DNA from: Zopfochytrium polystomum
Lineage: Eukaryota > Chytridiomycota > Chytridiomycetes > Chytridiales > Chytridiaceae
Assembly (NCBI GenBank): GCA_025765615.1
Contig: JAIVFJ010000041.1
Location: forward strand, 1 to 64,000
DNA: 64,000 nucleotides
Direction of reading: 5' to 3'
The notes under the pieces are model-generated. The model was not told the DNA's origin and did no database searches. It saw only the letters and a list, made by a program, of their open reading frames with translations. Numbering within the stretch: the stretch's first letter is position 1; every line of letters begins with the position of its first letter. Shown here in pieces: positions 1 to 12,300 of this stretch. The position numbers were made by a program, and so were the translations under genes.

Positions 1-39
1 TTAGTATATCGCTATATCGATATCTTCCGACCTGGTAAA

Positions 40-132
40 ATGAAAGGAGAGAGGGAAAGAGAGAGAGAGAGAGAAAGAGACAGGAGAGAGAAAGAGAGAG
101 AGAGACAGAGAGAGGGTGTGAGAGAGACGGAC

Positions 133-165
<33 letters not shown>

Positions 166-180
166 GAGACAGACAGGACA
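40..180. repeat. (GA)n and (GACA)n microsatellites
   Basis: GA/AGAG-rich low-complexity DNA from about 48 to 120 runs into a GACA tetranucleotide tract at about 126-178. Reading frames through it give only RE- or LS-repeat peptides, so it is not coding. Confidence 0.9.
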
Positions 181-1371
181 GATAATCTGTTAGACAAAGA
201 CAACGCATTGAGCTCCTTCCTTTTCGGAATTTTTCCGCCGAGTTTTGATTGGGCACCAAAGACAAAAAATTAGAGAGGTTTTCTAATTGCAATTAGGAAA
301 ACAGTTTACCCGCAAAGCCTTGTTTTCTTTAGTGGATTGATGATGATGATTTGGAAGACATGCGCCCAACCACGTTACCACTCCCAACTCAATGGGCCAA
401 ACCACCGGCCCGCACGCCAGCCGAGACTGAGAGAAAGAGAGAGAAAGGGAAAGGGGGAAAGGGTAGACGTCTGCCACCGCTACGTGGCGACGGCGGTCGC
501 AAGACCATCATCGTCGCCCACCAGAACGAATGGGTACATAGAAAGGGGGGGAAAAGAAGATGAAAGCTCTCGCTGTCGCAAGCGAATTCAAAAGGGTACA
601 TAGAGGAGGAGGAAAGAAAGTGACTACCGGCCGCCGCCCACCGCTGCCGTGCCGTGCGACCGCATCCAGACGACCTTCGGCCATCGTTGTCGCTTTCAAA
701 TCCGTCGAAGGAAGAGAAAGAGGATTGAGAGAGAGGGAGAGAGAGACGTGGGGCCTGTGTGTGGTCGTGATTGAAACGCGGACCCCACTTCCTTCCTTCG
801 CACGCCGGAGAACTTGGCTTGAAAAATAGGGAAATACAGCACTAGACGGGACTTGCGCTGCTTCTGGTGCGATTTTCGCTTTCCATGCATTTAAAATGTG
901 GGTATTGTATCGTTCGTGGGGTCGTCCTGGAGCTTGAACCAGTACCGAACCATCGCGTTCCTTTTGTCCAAGATTAGCCGAAAGTAAGAATTCATGCAAA
1001 ACCTGAACGCGTCGCGAAAACAAAAAATGAAAAGAATAAACGCCAACGTAATCCATAATAAATAATCGATCGATCCATCCAAGCACCCACCCAGCACTCA
1101 AGCAGACCTACCTGAACGATGGATGCATTGGGTGGGAGGCGGCGTAGCCGACGCAACGCGGGATTCCCCGCGCGCGCCTTGCACCCAGCGACACGAAGCC
1201 CAAAAAGGAAGGAGGCAGCCGACAAGCTGGCTTTTTTTTTTTTTTTTTTTTTGTTTTTTCTTCGGAATTGGGGAGAAGAAAGAAATTGTGCGACAAGTAT
1301 GCAGGAGCGGCAGATGTCCGCAGGGCGTTTGGCGTTTGGCCGTCGGCTTTTGGGAGACAAAGAAAGAAGTG

Positions 1372-1417
<46 letters not shown>

Positions 1418-1425
1418 GAGAGAGA

Positions 1426-1475
<50 letters not shown>

Positions 1476-1607
1476 AGGCAGAGCAGATAGAGACATGGGC
1501 TACGCTGCTTACGAAACCTAAGCTTCCATTTAAGAGAAACCCCCCCAGGCACCCTCAACCCCTTCAACACAGCTAGCTGGCCCCAGAGCAGCGGACTCCC
1601 CAAGCAC
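181..1607. other. gene-poor, repeat-rich stretch
   Basis: No open frame here resembles a protein. The stretch holds GA-rich patches (about 420-460 and 710-750), a T tract near 1231-1252 and a long (GA)n tract (listed separately). It may contain the 5' flank of the membrane-protein gene that follows. Confidence 0.6.
1376..1484. repeat. (GA)n microsatellite, about 105 bp
   Basis: Nearly perfect GA dinucleotide repeat interrupted twice by GTGA units. It is non-coding and likely length-polymorphic. Confidence 0.95.
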
Positions 1608-3865
1608 ATGGACCGCGACGCCATAGCCGCCGACCACCTGGGCTGTACCCCACCATTCCTCCGCGAGCAAGGACGCTCCCGCTCCAACCAACGGCACCGA
1701 GCATCGGGCTGCACGGTCCATGAGCCACTAGAGCCGGCCGACCTCGCCTCTCCCGCTGGGCCCACCCCAGCGGGAGAGGCGACCACCGCGGCCCACGTGC
1801 GGCTCGCAAGCAGCTGCAGTTCGCCGTCCAGCGGCCCCAGCGAAGCAGCGCGGCCGTCGACCGCGCGGCGCGGCGCAAGCACCGAGTCGACGCGCCGGAG
1901 GCTCGCCGCCACCGAGAATACGCGCAAGGCCCGCGCCGGGAGGGTCCCGCTCTTTGTCATTGTGCTCGTGTATATGGCCGCGTCCACCATCGCGGTGGGC
2001 ATTGTTTCGTGGTGAGTGGGGGGCGGGGGGAAGGGCCACGACCTCGTCGTCTCTTGCCGCACGGGAGCCAGGTGTGGGGGTGGAGGCGGAGCACATTTCC
2101 CTTTTAATTCCAATCTGTCTTCCCACAGGCAATACAGCCTGACTGCAGCGAGCAGCAGTATCACTCGACTGTCAGAAGATATACAGGACCGAGCGTTTAG
2201 CGAGATTTCGGACGCCGTGGGGAGGGCCTCGACCACGGTTACGCAGGCTGTGTCGTACAAGCGGGACATGGTCATTGTAAGGACCTGATTTTTTTTTTGC
2301 GTACCGGTAGAACTTCCCCGTTTGGACACAAGTCTTTCCAGAGCGGCCAATGGTCCTTCAACGCCGATAGAATCGATGCAACAATGAAGAGCTTTTTATT
2401 GGCGTTCAAGGCATTCAGGAGCTGGGTGAGAGGCTTTGACACCGTCTGAAAGAGTGTTTGACGTCCCTATTGTACTTAATTTTGGCGGTTCATGTCAGGA
2501 AGGCAAGTGTTTTTGCAGTCTCTTACCCAGAAGGGCTTCTCCGCGGTTGGGGTGTCTGGCCGAACATTCCGCAGGGAACCATCACTAGGGTAAGATGTTG
2601 CCATCCCATCAGGCGAAAGTTTGTCGGATAAAATAATGTCCTAGACAACGCAAGTCAATTTGACCCGCATAACTTGGCTGTGCGACGAAATCAAGGGGAC
2701 TCCGCTGCTCTTGGTCGAAAACAGCACAAAAGTTGGCAATGGAACTCTGGAAAACCCAGGTTTCAACTACACGCTGGTGCTGCAAGCAGCGATCGGTCCG
2801 ATTATGAATTTCTCCAACTTGACTTTTCACCGGTTGGGTGTCACAACCGCATACATGGGAGGTAACTGAAGTGACACACAACGGAGCGAAGCGTTTTTTT
2901 CAGGCACTCTGAGCTCTCCTACATTCACACTCGCAGAGGCCCACAAAAGCGCGTACGCCGTCGCATTCAATCCCGCACTCAACGAAACGGTGGTGGTCGG
3001 CAGCGACTGGACCATGCAGTTTCTCAGCAACTTTCTCCGAAACACCAGCGCCCAAATCGGGCTACCCAACTACATCGCTGCCTTTGAAAGCGCCACAGGC
3101 GACATCATCGGCACCTCCACCGGATTCAATCTGACCACGCCAGACGGCTCGCAGCTATACAACTACCACCAGGTCGGCTACCGCGACGCGTTCCTCGGCG
3201 ACTTTTCGCGGCTGATGAACGAGACGTTCCCGGTGGACTTGGAGACGACTGCGACGCCGGCGACAGGGTCCGCCGCCGCCGCCGCCGCGCAGATGCGCGC
3301 GGTCGTGGCGGCGCTGCGGGAGCTCGAGCAGAAGCAGCCGCAGCCCGGTCTTTCCCGCGCGGCGCTGCGCTTTGCGTCGTCGGTCGCGGGCGCGCGGTAC
3401 TTGGTGCGGGTGGGGCAAATCTCGAACGTGACTTGGGGCGACCCGTGGATCACTGTGCAATACTTGGACGAGGACGCTCTGCTGGCGTCGATCCGGCGCA
3501 CGTCGGACCGCGTCCGCGCCGGCGTCCTTGCCGGCGTCGCGTTCACCGTTGCGCTAGCGACGGTGTTTTCGGGATTCATGTCGGTGCAGATCCGCGCGGT
3601 CGTCGCGCGGATAGCAGAGTTGAAACGGTTGCGGTTTGGCGAGGTGTTGCGGTACGTCGAGAGGTACGGGAAGAAGGGCGGCGGCGTAAGGAGCATTGGG
3701 CAGAGCGAGTCGTTTGTTCAGGAGCTTGGCGAGCTCCAGGTTGCGTTTTACGAAATGACGGTCAAGTTTGCCGAGCACATTCGGCTCCACAGGAAACTGG
3801 TCAGAGGAAATCAGGTTGGCGAAAGCAGGAGTTCGTTGGAAGGGCTCGTTAATAATACATCTTGA
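1608..3865 (+). CDS. two-pass membrane sensor-like protein with large extracellular domain
   Basis: Not identified at family level. The first exon has a basic, Ser-rich N-terminus ending in a hydrophobic segment (VPLFVIVLVYMAASTIAVGI). Splicing joins about 1608-2011, 2129-2276, 2342-2425, 2499-2589, 2645-2861 and 2904-3865. The region between the two membrane segments (roughly 300 residues) is rich in N-glycosylation sequons (NST, NGT, NFS, NLT, NTS, NET, NVT), so it is probably extracellular and dCache-like in layout. A second membrane segment (VLAGVAFTVALATVFSGFM) lies at about 3520-3580 and is followed by a charged HAMP-like cytoplasmic helix. The protein then stops after about 90 residues, with no cyclase, kinase or PAS domain. 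The junction of exons 3 and 4 is out of frame by one base. The start codon is uncertain. Confidence 0.6.
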
Positions 3866-3920
3866 GGGCTGGGATTGGATTGGCTCGAGCTGGTGGCTCA
3901 GTTCTCCGTTCGAATTGCAG

Positions 3921-5030
3921 ATGTGCTGGTTGCCGCACTTGCCCCGCGATGTTCTTCGCGGTGTCCTCGATCATCTCGAGATCCGCGATCTGGATACGAT
4001 CTCGAAGGTTTGCCGCGCTTTAAAGGAGGTCGGAGCAACGCTGCGCTACGGTGGCAAGACGATTTGGCATTCCTGAGACCACTCCGTCCCTTTTCCGATA
4101 CATTCCAGTTAACCGAGTCGGAGGACCAACGTTTCTTCCGCGTTGCGCTGTTCCGAAAATATTACGCCGATTGCCAATTCCGTGCAGGTACCTGGCCTGC
4201 TCCAGCGAGTGATGGACCGGATGCCACGCCGCCCGAGGCGTGGCCGATCGCGCCAGGCGGTCGCTCCTTTTCGGGTGGGCCGTCCAATCCTTTCTTCATC
4301 CAGGAACCATGTTCGCCAGAACGGGCGGGTCTTCCACGAGAGGCGGCGTTTTCTGCAGGAGCCATCGACATTCCCGCGGGAAATCGGATACGCACGAAGA
4401 GGAAGGTGAGGCAAAGTGTTTGAGCAAATGGATGCAAACCAATTCAGATTTCCTTTAAAGGACTTTCTGCCCTGCAACCCAAGATCCCTTGCCCAAGGCG
4501 GACTGGACGTGAGCGGACTCGGCTGGAAAGCTCTCGCATTGAACTTTGTCAATAAGTACGACCCAGCAGAAATTATCAAAGGCTACGAAGGAAAAACTTT
4601 GACACGAGATAACATTCCGGATGTGGTTTCGGTCCTGCATAGTTGCCTGGAAAGGAAGAAACACGGATGGAACGGAGAAGGCCTGGTTTCAATTGAACAC
4701 TATCAGGCTGATCATTTCGCGCCGCCAATGATATCGAAATCCATCTTGCCCATTCCAAACTTGGATCTTGCGCCGGGATTCCTTCTCATTGAGCGGGAGA
4801 TGAACGGAAACCGGGACGAGCCAGAATACGAGGTCAAGTGGAGTCTGCAGCTAACGCCAGAAGGACAGGCGCTCGCGGCTGCGTCGGGTCTCCAGCTCAG
4901 CTTCACCGTGGCAGGAGAGTCAGACTCGGATGAAATGATATGGAGCCAACTGTTCAGGTTGAAGTACCTCTGCTTTGGTTCCAGCGAAAGGTTTGATACC
5001 GACTGGCACGGAAATTTCTGGTTTTACTAA
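3921..5030 (+). CDS. F-box protein
   Basis: The N-terminus (from the ATG at 3921) reads as an F-box: a Leu-Pro-Arg-Asp start, Leu/Val-rich helices, then VCRALKEVG and a Trp near 4070. F-box proteins bind Skp1 and recruit substrates to SCF ubiquitin ligases. The middle of the gene is not resolved: the F-box frame stops at 4076, while 4078-4200 is best in another frame. A clear intron at 4406-4446 (GTGAGG...CAG) leads to the last exon, which reads openly to 5030 and encodes about 195 residues I do not recognise (substrate-binding part by inference). Either an extra intron or an indel lies between 4050 and 4200. Confidence 0.5.
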
Positions 5031-5136
5031 AGGCTGGCGGCTTGTGATAAATTCAAACTCCGCCAGCCGGACGCTCTTTTGATTGGCGCGACATTGCGAC
5101 ACCATTCGTGATTATGGCGCTTAGTAAAATAAGGAA

Positions 5137-5160
5137 ATCAAAAAAAAAAAAAAAAAAAAA
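5137..5160. repeat. poly(A) tract, about 22 bp
   Basis: Homopolymer A run in the gap between the F-box gene and the sulfate permease. It lies on the promoter side of the permease. Confidence 0.9.
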
Positions 5161-5273
5161 GGGAGATTATCTCGATCGCCGGCATTAGCAGATTTAAACA
5201 AAGAATAATAGCAGGCCCAGCCTACCACAGCGCTTATTCGCTCTTCCATCCTTCTCCCTCCCCCCCCTTGGTA

Positions 5274-7732
5274 ATGCCTGCACCACCGCGCCCACAGCCG
5301 CAGCAGCCAACGGCGATACTGCCGCCGCCGGCCCTCCAGTCCAATGCCTCCCTCTCCACTCTCACTACTACCACCACCACCACCACAGAGGACTCCACAA
5401 CCCCCCTGCGCCGAACCATCCTGTCCGGCTCGCCCGACATGCTTCTCCAGGAGCACTCTTATGAACGCGACCTGGAGCGCCTGTCGAGCGAGCGGTCGAA
5501 AGACTCGCAGAGGTTCCCAGACCGGCCGCCCTCGCTAGTACTCAGAGTTCTTCGAGTGGCTCCAATCGTTTTCCGCAGACTTTCCGAACCACGCGAAAAG
5601 CTACGGTCGGTCGCTGCTTCCCATATTGGGCTGGCTCCCGCGGTACAACACCACTTGGCTGGCCGGTGACCTGATTGCAGGTCTCACCGTTGGCCTCGTT
5701 GTTATCCCTCAGGTGAGTTGTGTTCTCCTGAATGGACTCGTCGAGCACGGCGCTAAACGGCTCTTGATTTGTAGGCTCTAGCCTATTCGAGCAAATTGGC
5801 GACACTTCCTGCCGAGTTCGGATTGTACTCGGCGTTCTTCGGAGTCCTTTTGTACGCCCTCTTCGCAACCTCCAAAGGTGAGGTTTGAAGAGTTGACCTC
5901 AACCTGCTTGAGCTAACAAAGATGTGGGTGCAGATGTTACAATTGGTCCTACTGCTGTTCTTTCCGTTCTAGTGGGTCAAACGCTCGCAAACTACGACGC
6001 TGGTGACTCAGACGAGGGCAAAGTCAAGTTTGCGCTGGCGCTGTCCTTCCTAATCGGCGTCTTTCAGCTTTTCCTCGGTCTTTTCCGATTCGGCCTCGTC
6101 GTTGACTTTGTCCCGATACCTGTGATTGTCGGCTTCACAACTGGAGCAGGCGTCCAAATTATAATTGGGCAACTGGGGACGCTTTGCGGAATCAAAGGCA
6201 TCGACACGACCCAAGCCCCATGGCAAGTACTTGGATCGTTCCTGCGAAAGCTTGGTGAACTGCCAAAGAGCAAATACGACTTGATCTTTGGACTCACTGC
6301 GCTCGTGTTCATTCTGGCAATCAAGTTCACATGCGCTCATCTTGCGAAAAAATGGCCCCTCTTTCGATTTGTGGGCATTATGCGCAACGGGTTTGCGGTG
6401 ATTCTGTTCACCGCTATCTCGTACGCTGTTCACAACTCCATCACGATATCGATTGTTGGTACGGTTCCCAAAGGCCTCTCTGGTCTACCTCAACCCAATT
6501 TGGCGCCTTCCTACTTGGCAACGGTCCTGAAGGCTGTTCCAGCAGCCATGATTGTATCGATCTTGGAACATATCGCCGTGGCAAAGTCGTATGGTCGGAT
6601 TAACGGTTACAACCCGGACGTCAACCAGGAAATCGTTGCCATTGGTGTTTCGAACTTTGTCGGCGCTTTTCTAGGCGCGTATCCGGCCACTGGGTCCTTC
6701 TCTCGTTCCGCTATCAAGTCGCAGTCTGGCGTCCGCAGTCCAATGGCTGCATTTTTCACTGCTGTCATCATTCTGCTTGCATTGTATACCTTGACGGACG
6801 CCTTCTACTACATTCCCAATTCCGTTCTCGCGGCTGTTATATCTGCGGCCGTAACGGACCTGTTTGCATCGCCGCGGACCATCGCCCATCTTTTCAGGTC
6901 CCATTTTGTAGATTTTATCTGTTTCTGGATTGCGCTTGTCGTCACTTTCTTCTCCACCATCGAAATTGCCATCTATTCGTCCGTCGCTTTCTCCCTGGTT
7001 GTGCTGCTCGTACGAATTGCACGCCCTAAAGCGCGGCTTCTGTCCAGAACTGAGACTGCCGGTTGGATTGACGCTGAAGGCGAAGGGTACTCTCAGATCA
7101 ACAAGACACTGCTCCCGACTCCCCCTGGCATTATCGTATTCCGACCGTACGAAGCCCTCACATACCCCAACTCGTCGTATATCGCCTCGACGCTGAAAGC
7201 GCAGATCCTCAAGTCCTTCCGGTACACGGGTGTGGCCCGGTCAAAAGGCGAGCGCAGCTGGGATGACGACACGGAGGAGCGTGCCGCCCGCGCTGCCGCC
7301 GCTGCCAATACCGCATCCGCCTCTTCTCTCGGCAGTTATGACCGCGAGCGCCTCCGCGCCCCAGCACAGTTGCCCCCGCTGCGCGCCGTCGTCTTTGACT
7401 TTTCCGCGGTAAATGCGGTCGACTATACCGGCCTGCAGATGCTGCTGGACCTCCGCGACGACCTTCACCGCTTCGCCGGACGCCGCGTGCCATTCCATTT
7501 TGCCCACGTCCGTCGCGACCAACTCAAGACGCTGTGGGACGTTCCCGAGAGCGCTGCTGCGGCGCGGGACCCCGTCGTCGCGGGGACGGTGCAGCAGCAG
7601 GAGGACGCCGTGGCATTGGAGGACGGGTGGAACGGGAGGTTCTTCCACCTTTCGGTAGATGAGGGCGTCAACGCGGCCGACTTGGAGACTGCAGAGGTTT
7701 TAACGGCCGAGACGCAGTTCCTCACAAGCTAG
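5274..7732 (+). CDS. SulP-family sulfate permease with STAS domain
   Basis: Plasma-membrane sulfate transporter of the SLC26/SulP family. After a Ser/Thr/Pro-rich N-terminus comes the family signature (WLPRYN..WLAGDLIAGLTVGLVVIPQ), then LAYAKLATLP, GLYSAFFGVLLYALF and TIGPTAVLS, followed by about ten further hydrophobic segments. A C-terminal STAS domain is at about 7380-7560 (FDFSAVNAVDYTGLQ). Introns lie at 5713-5774 and 5878-5933; the last exon, 5934-7732, holds most of the protein. Within exon 1 the frame beginning at 5274 must shift by one base near 5541-5545 to reach the conserved EFFEWLQSF frame, and no normal intron fits. The cause is probably a one-base error; a real frameshift would disable the gene. 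Confidence 0.9.
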
Positions 7733-8671
7733 GCTTCTATGTTGGAATATTTATTTTGGGGTGGGAATCGAGTCCACGGGAGGTCTCACCATTTTGTTTC
7801 TTTCTCTATTTCTACTCCACATGTTTGGGTACGCACACGACTCACGACCCACATCCTTCTTGTCCAAGTGTTCCATTATGGCGACAATAAATTCACGCAA
7901 ACGGCATACCTTTGCAACAGACTGGTGTACTTTTGCACCCTTGTCAGCTCCGCATTTTCGCTCCAAAATATTGTCCTGTTCGAATAGGTTAGTGGCCCAT
8001 CATCCTCACCACACCCACCTTGCCATCGCGCAGTCCATCCTTCCCAAAGTCCAAAAAGGTGGGAGGCCACGAGGGGTCGTTGATTCGCGAGTCTGGACGT
8101 CAATCAAACGTCGCGATCACGATCTTGCAATGACCCTTTTGCGGCCGGGCTGAAGCTGCCGATCCACGATCGGCGTCCACGACAGGAGACCCGAAAGAGA
8201 ATCACGTGACCACCAAACCAAACTCTTCGTGCGCTCACGGCTTTGAGTTACGTTCAGCGCCATCACTCCCTCTCCCTCCACCTCTCTCTCTCTCTCTCTC
8301 TCTGTTTCCTTATCATTGTTCGGTTTGATAAGTTTAACTTCGTGTTTCTTTCTTTGGTTTGAAGGTTTTCCGCATTTTTCGATTTCTTTCTTCCTGTCGC
8401 TCATAGTCGGGCGGCTTCTTCAGGTTTAGTTCCATTTACCTCTATCAACAAATAATAAAGAAGCTCTTTCTTGAGAATAGGTATTCCTCATTTTGGACAT
8501 TTTCTTCCGTTGCTCATAGACGTGCAGCAGTTGTTCAGATACACCCACCGCTACTCATCTCGAGAAACGAAACTCTTTTTCTATGAAAAGAGTGCTTGCA
8601 AAGCCTGCTTGAACTCATCGATACGGGATCTTACTTCCACAAAGCGTTGACGCCGTCGGGACTTGCTTTAG
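7733..8671. other. intergenic, no gene seen
   Basis: No frame resembles a protein. A short CT dinucleotide run lies at about 8281-8303 and a CACGTG E-box-like hexamer near 8203. The stretch holds the 3' flank of the permease and the 5' flank of the AcpS-type gene. Confidence 0.6.
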
Positions 8672-9272
8672 ATGACCATGATCGTCGGAATAGGAACTGA
8701 TATTGTGAGCCTTTCACGTATCCAAGCCTTGCTCACGCGCACAGCGCCCGGCCGATTCGCAGCGCGCATTCTTAGCCCATGCGAACTGGCTGACTTCCGA
8801 GGGCGCTTCAGCGGCGTAGCTGATCTTGACCTTGACCGACCCCTACCAGTTACGCAGTTGGGCACCGGTGTTAATGCCGATCTCGTTGGTGAGCCCGTTG
8901 GCGCGCGTCGCGTGGTGCAGTTTTTAGGTGGTCGATTTGCCGCGAAAGAGGCAGCATTCAAAGCAATGCAGCCGCACTTCCACCTGGGTTGGAGTCAAGT
9001 GTCGGTTCTTTCAAGTGCAAGCGGTAAGACGAATTTTCATTTTGTTGCCGGAAATGGATAAATATTAATTGGTCGCTACCACAGGGAAGCCCACTCTAGT
9101 GTTGGAGCGGGAAGTATTAGCGAGTCAACGGATCGGAGCTGCCCATGTTAGCATTTCGCACGATGGAGACTACGCTATTGCCCACGTCGTTCTTGAAGGA
9201 GAAGCCGCGTCAAGAGAAGCGATGGGAGTCCCAGCCGGGAACGGCGACACCGGCAGTTACAAACTGTCGTAA
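8672..9272 (+). CDS. PPT2: 4'-phosphopantetheinyl transferase, AcpS type
   Basis: Transfers phosphopantetheine from CoA to acyl carrier protein. In fungi the AcpS-type enzyme (Ppt2) acts on mitochondrial ACP. The protein starts with the signature GIGTDIVSLSRI, with its Mg-binding Asp, and has FAAKEAAFKAM with the catalytic Glu/Lys. After an intron at 9024-9084 (GTAAGA...CAG) it ends with HVSISHDGDYAIAHVV. The joined protein is about 180 residues, longer than bacterial AcpS (about 120) because of an insert between the Arg-rich helix and the KEA motif and a short tail. No long targeting peptide is visible before the first motif. The 3' end faces the dynein gene about 80 bp away. Confidence 0.93.
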
Positions 9273-9352
9273 CACCAAAAAACACACGTTGAGTTGATTA
9301 AAAGAGCTCACCGTCCGTATACGTAAATTTATTGAATAAATGATGACATTGA

Positions 9353-12300
9353 TCAGTCCGCATTCAAAATCAACGCAACCCCCTGGAGCACCCAATGGCT
9401 AATGTGGTCTCCCGTGCTCAAATCAGCATCAAACACCCAGCCAACACCGGCCGCATTTCTTCTCAACTGAGTCGTGTAAACTGGTGTACGGAAAGTGTTG
9501 ACCAGCTTCAACCTGTGGGCTTCGATTGGAATGATGCGCAAAATGGGAAGGTCTTGAAGCAAACGGCCGCCGTTCTCGCAACGAGCAAGACCGCCTTTCT
9601 TGATATCCCATGCAGCTCCTTCGAGATACAAGCCCTGCACAAAGCAGCCGCTTGGTGCACGCTCTGTAACCTCTTTGGCCTCGGTGTAACTCGTCACTTG
9701 GGTGTACAAGGTGGAGCGGATCAAGTGGCCAACCATTCTTGCGACACGTTGTCTGTACCAGCGCGGTGATGTAAGCCTCTGGAACATGCAAGCCGGACAA
9801 CCACATCACGATTGGTTCCCCGTTCTTGATCCAGCTGGTGTATTGCGCGAGTCGGCGCTCAAAATGCTGCATCCAAGAACCGAGACCCTTCTCGGTCTGC
9901 GGCGCATAGCCGCGCCAAAGTGGTGGAATTGTGCCGTTGAATAAAGCGTTGGCAAGCTCGTCGAGTTTTGCAGACATCCCAATCTCTCCCCTTCAACGCA
10001 CGCTTTAGGTCTCGAAGGGAGCCTGCCATTCGTTCGACGAGTGAATTCCATCGCTCCAGCTCCTGCAAAAGAACAACCTGCGTTGGCGTCGGCGTTGTCC
10101 CAAAGCCTTTGTAGATTTTCCCCACTTCAAACTCCACAGGGAGCTTCCCCTCAATGTCGTTCGCAATCGCTGCAATAAAATCTTCCCGAGAAATACCGCC
10201 AGCCCCATCGCTTGTTCGCGGCTGCAGAGAAATAAGCTGAGACCACATGTCTTTCGCAGAGCTTGTAAGATATCCAAGCTCTGCGTCAGGATGCAAGCCA
10301 AAAACGTCTGGGGCGTTTGCAAGAGGCAAAGCCTCAATGCTTGCAATGTACTCGTCTCTTGTGCGGGCGGTCGGAATCTTATACTCGACCGACGGGGACT
10401 GGAAAAAGAAGAACGGCTGGAAGGTGTCGAACAAGAAGTCGCCCAAGTATTCATCCAAGTACGTCATCAGCACTCTGCGGTCGTAGTCGTCAGTCACACG
10501 TCCACCATATATCGTTTCGCCAATCAAGTATCGCAGAGTAGTCCATGGAATCTTGCCGTCAGGAGTTGCTGCTGTCTTGTTTAAGTATGTCCGCAGAATT
10601 GTTAAGCTAACACGGAAGTCTGATTCGTTGAAATCGTACTTCACGTTCCAACCAATCTTCCCGTACTTTCCTCGCTCCTGCTGGACGGCATGGAAAAAAG
10701 CCAAAACATAGACGAGCGGCTTGAATGCTTCGTGGTTGCAGTCATTCAAAACTTCTTCCGGTCATTTTGTAGTAGCTACTGCGAATGTTCAGCTTCAGCC
10801 CATTCGGTGGCTCCGTTACGACCTTGAGAGACCGCTGCAGGATACCGATTGGGAACTGAGGCGTGGGCTCCGTGGTCAACCACAATCGGAAGTCCTTGTG
10901 TGGCTTTTCAATCTTTTCGAGGACTTTTTCTAATGTGCGCAGCCATTCCACAAGCAGATGGCAATTTTGCAGCATGAGCCATTGACCGCGAGCAACCGCT
11001 GTTCTCTAGGAGTTGGAGCGCGATGGGAGCCTGCCCTTGTCCGAGCGACAAGAACTTGAGCTTATTTCCTCCGAATCCAAGCGTTTCGGCCAGCTTTTGC
11101 AAATCGCTTTGCGGGTCTGCACCGGGGCTAAGAATGAACACAACGGGTCCAGTTGGGGAAGACTGATCGAAAATGTTTTGGAAGTTTACCACAGGTGGCA
11201 TCACAAACCGTTCTCCCATGTTCTTTATGACAAAGTTTGTAACGGCATTGTAAACACGATCCGTTCGGAAGCATCTCAGCACGCAAAGCTGCTGGAAAGA
11301 GTTGAGAGCCTCGGAATAGCCTTGTGGCATGGGACTATTTTCAGGTGCCTCCAGCCTTGCCCACAACCTCCAAGGTTCCTCATTCGCTGCTATGTTGGTG
11401 GCAAGCTGTGCAAACGCGGAGTTCAAAGTTGTAAGACGAACAATGTCCTTCCAGCCCTGGTCCATAATCCAAGGGAACGGCTTCGGGATAGAGACTTGCT
11501 CCAGAGAGATATCCCCTTTCAGGAAGAAGTTGAGCTCAACGGGGTCGATTTGGCCCTCTGCTTCCATCAACTTAATGGTCATTTGGAATGAAAACATGAG
11601 CTTATGTTTCTCGAACAATCCCGTGCACGAGTAATTGTACACGGCATACTTGAGAGTGTCCATAATTTTTGCCAATCTCTTGCCAAGAACAGGATCCGGC
11701 TTGCTCTTATGCAGAGATGCAATAAAGACTTCCAAAAATGCACCAAGGGAGTATTCATACATTGGATTGATTGTAGATAGCTCAGCCATAACGAAGAACA
11801 AGACAGCTCCGCACTTTGCTGCCTGGTCGGTACGCATCTCTTGAGACCTCGACCTCGGCAGAGGTGTGATTAGCAAGAACAAGCTTCTGAGCGATTTCGG
11901 TCGCTTTGGATTTCGTTTCCTCCAGAGTTCGAATGCAGCTCCACATTGTCCAGCATCAGTCCGGTAGACGAGGCGAGCTCCCGAAGAAGCGTGTCCTCCA
12001 AGTCTTTCAATAGTCCCTTGTTCGCGCTCATTTCCGAAATCAGTCTTTCTCTCTGCTCTTCCAATTCCTTTCTCTCGTGACCGACAACCACATTAAGCAG
12101 TTGATCGCTTAGACCTGCGCAATTAAGTTAAGCGAATGGCACTAGAGCTTGGCGCCCTATCATACCTTTGAAGGTCACGCTGTAATTGATAATCATTGCA
12201 GACCCGAACACTTTAGGGGAGTATGTTGGATTCGCCAACCTTGAAGTAAGGTAAAGCCGGAATCCGGGATCATAATCGACCTCTTTGTCGCCAAGAACGA

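Noticed and set aside
992..2350. 452-codon open frame on the minus strand
   Set aside because: It consists of LS repeats from the (GA)n tract and the antisense of the membrane-protein exon; no protein-like segment.
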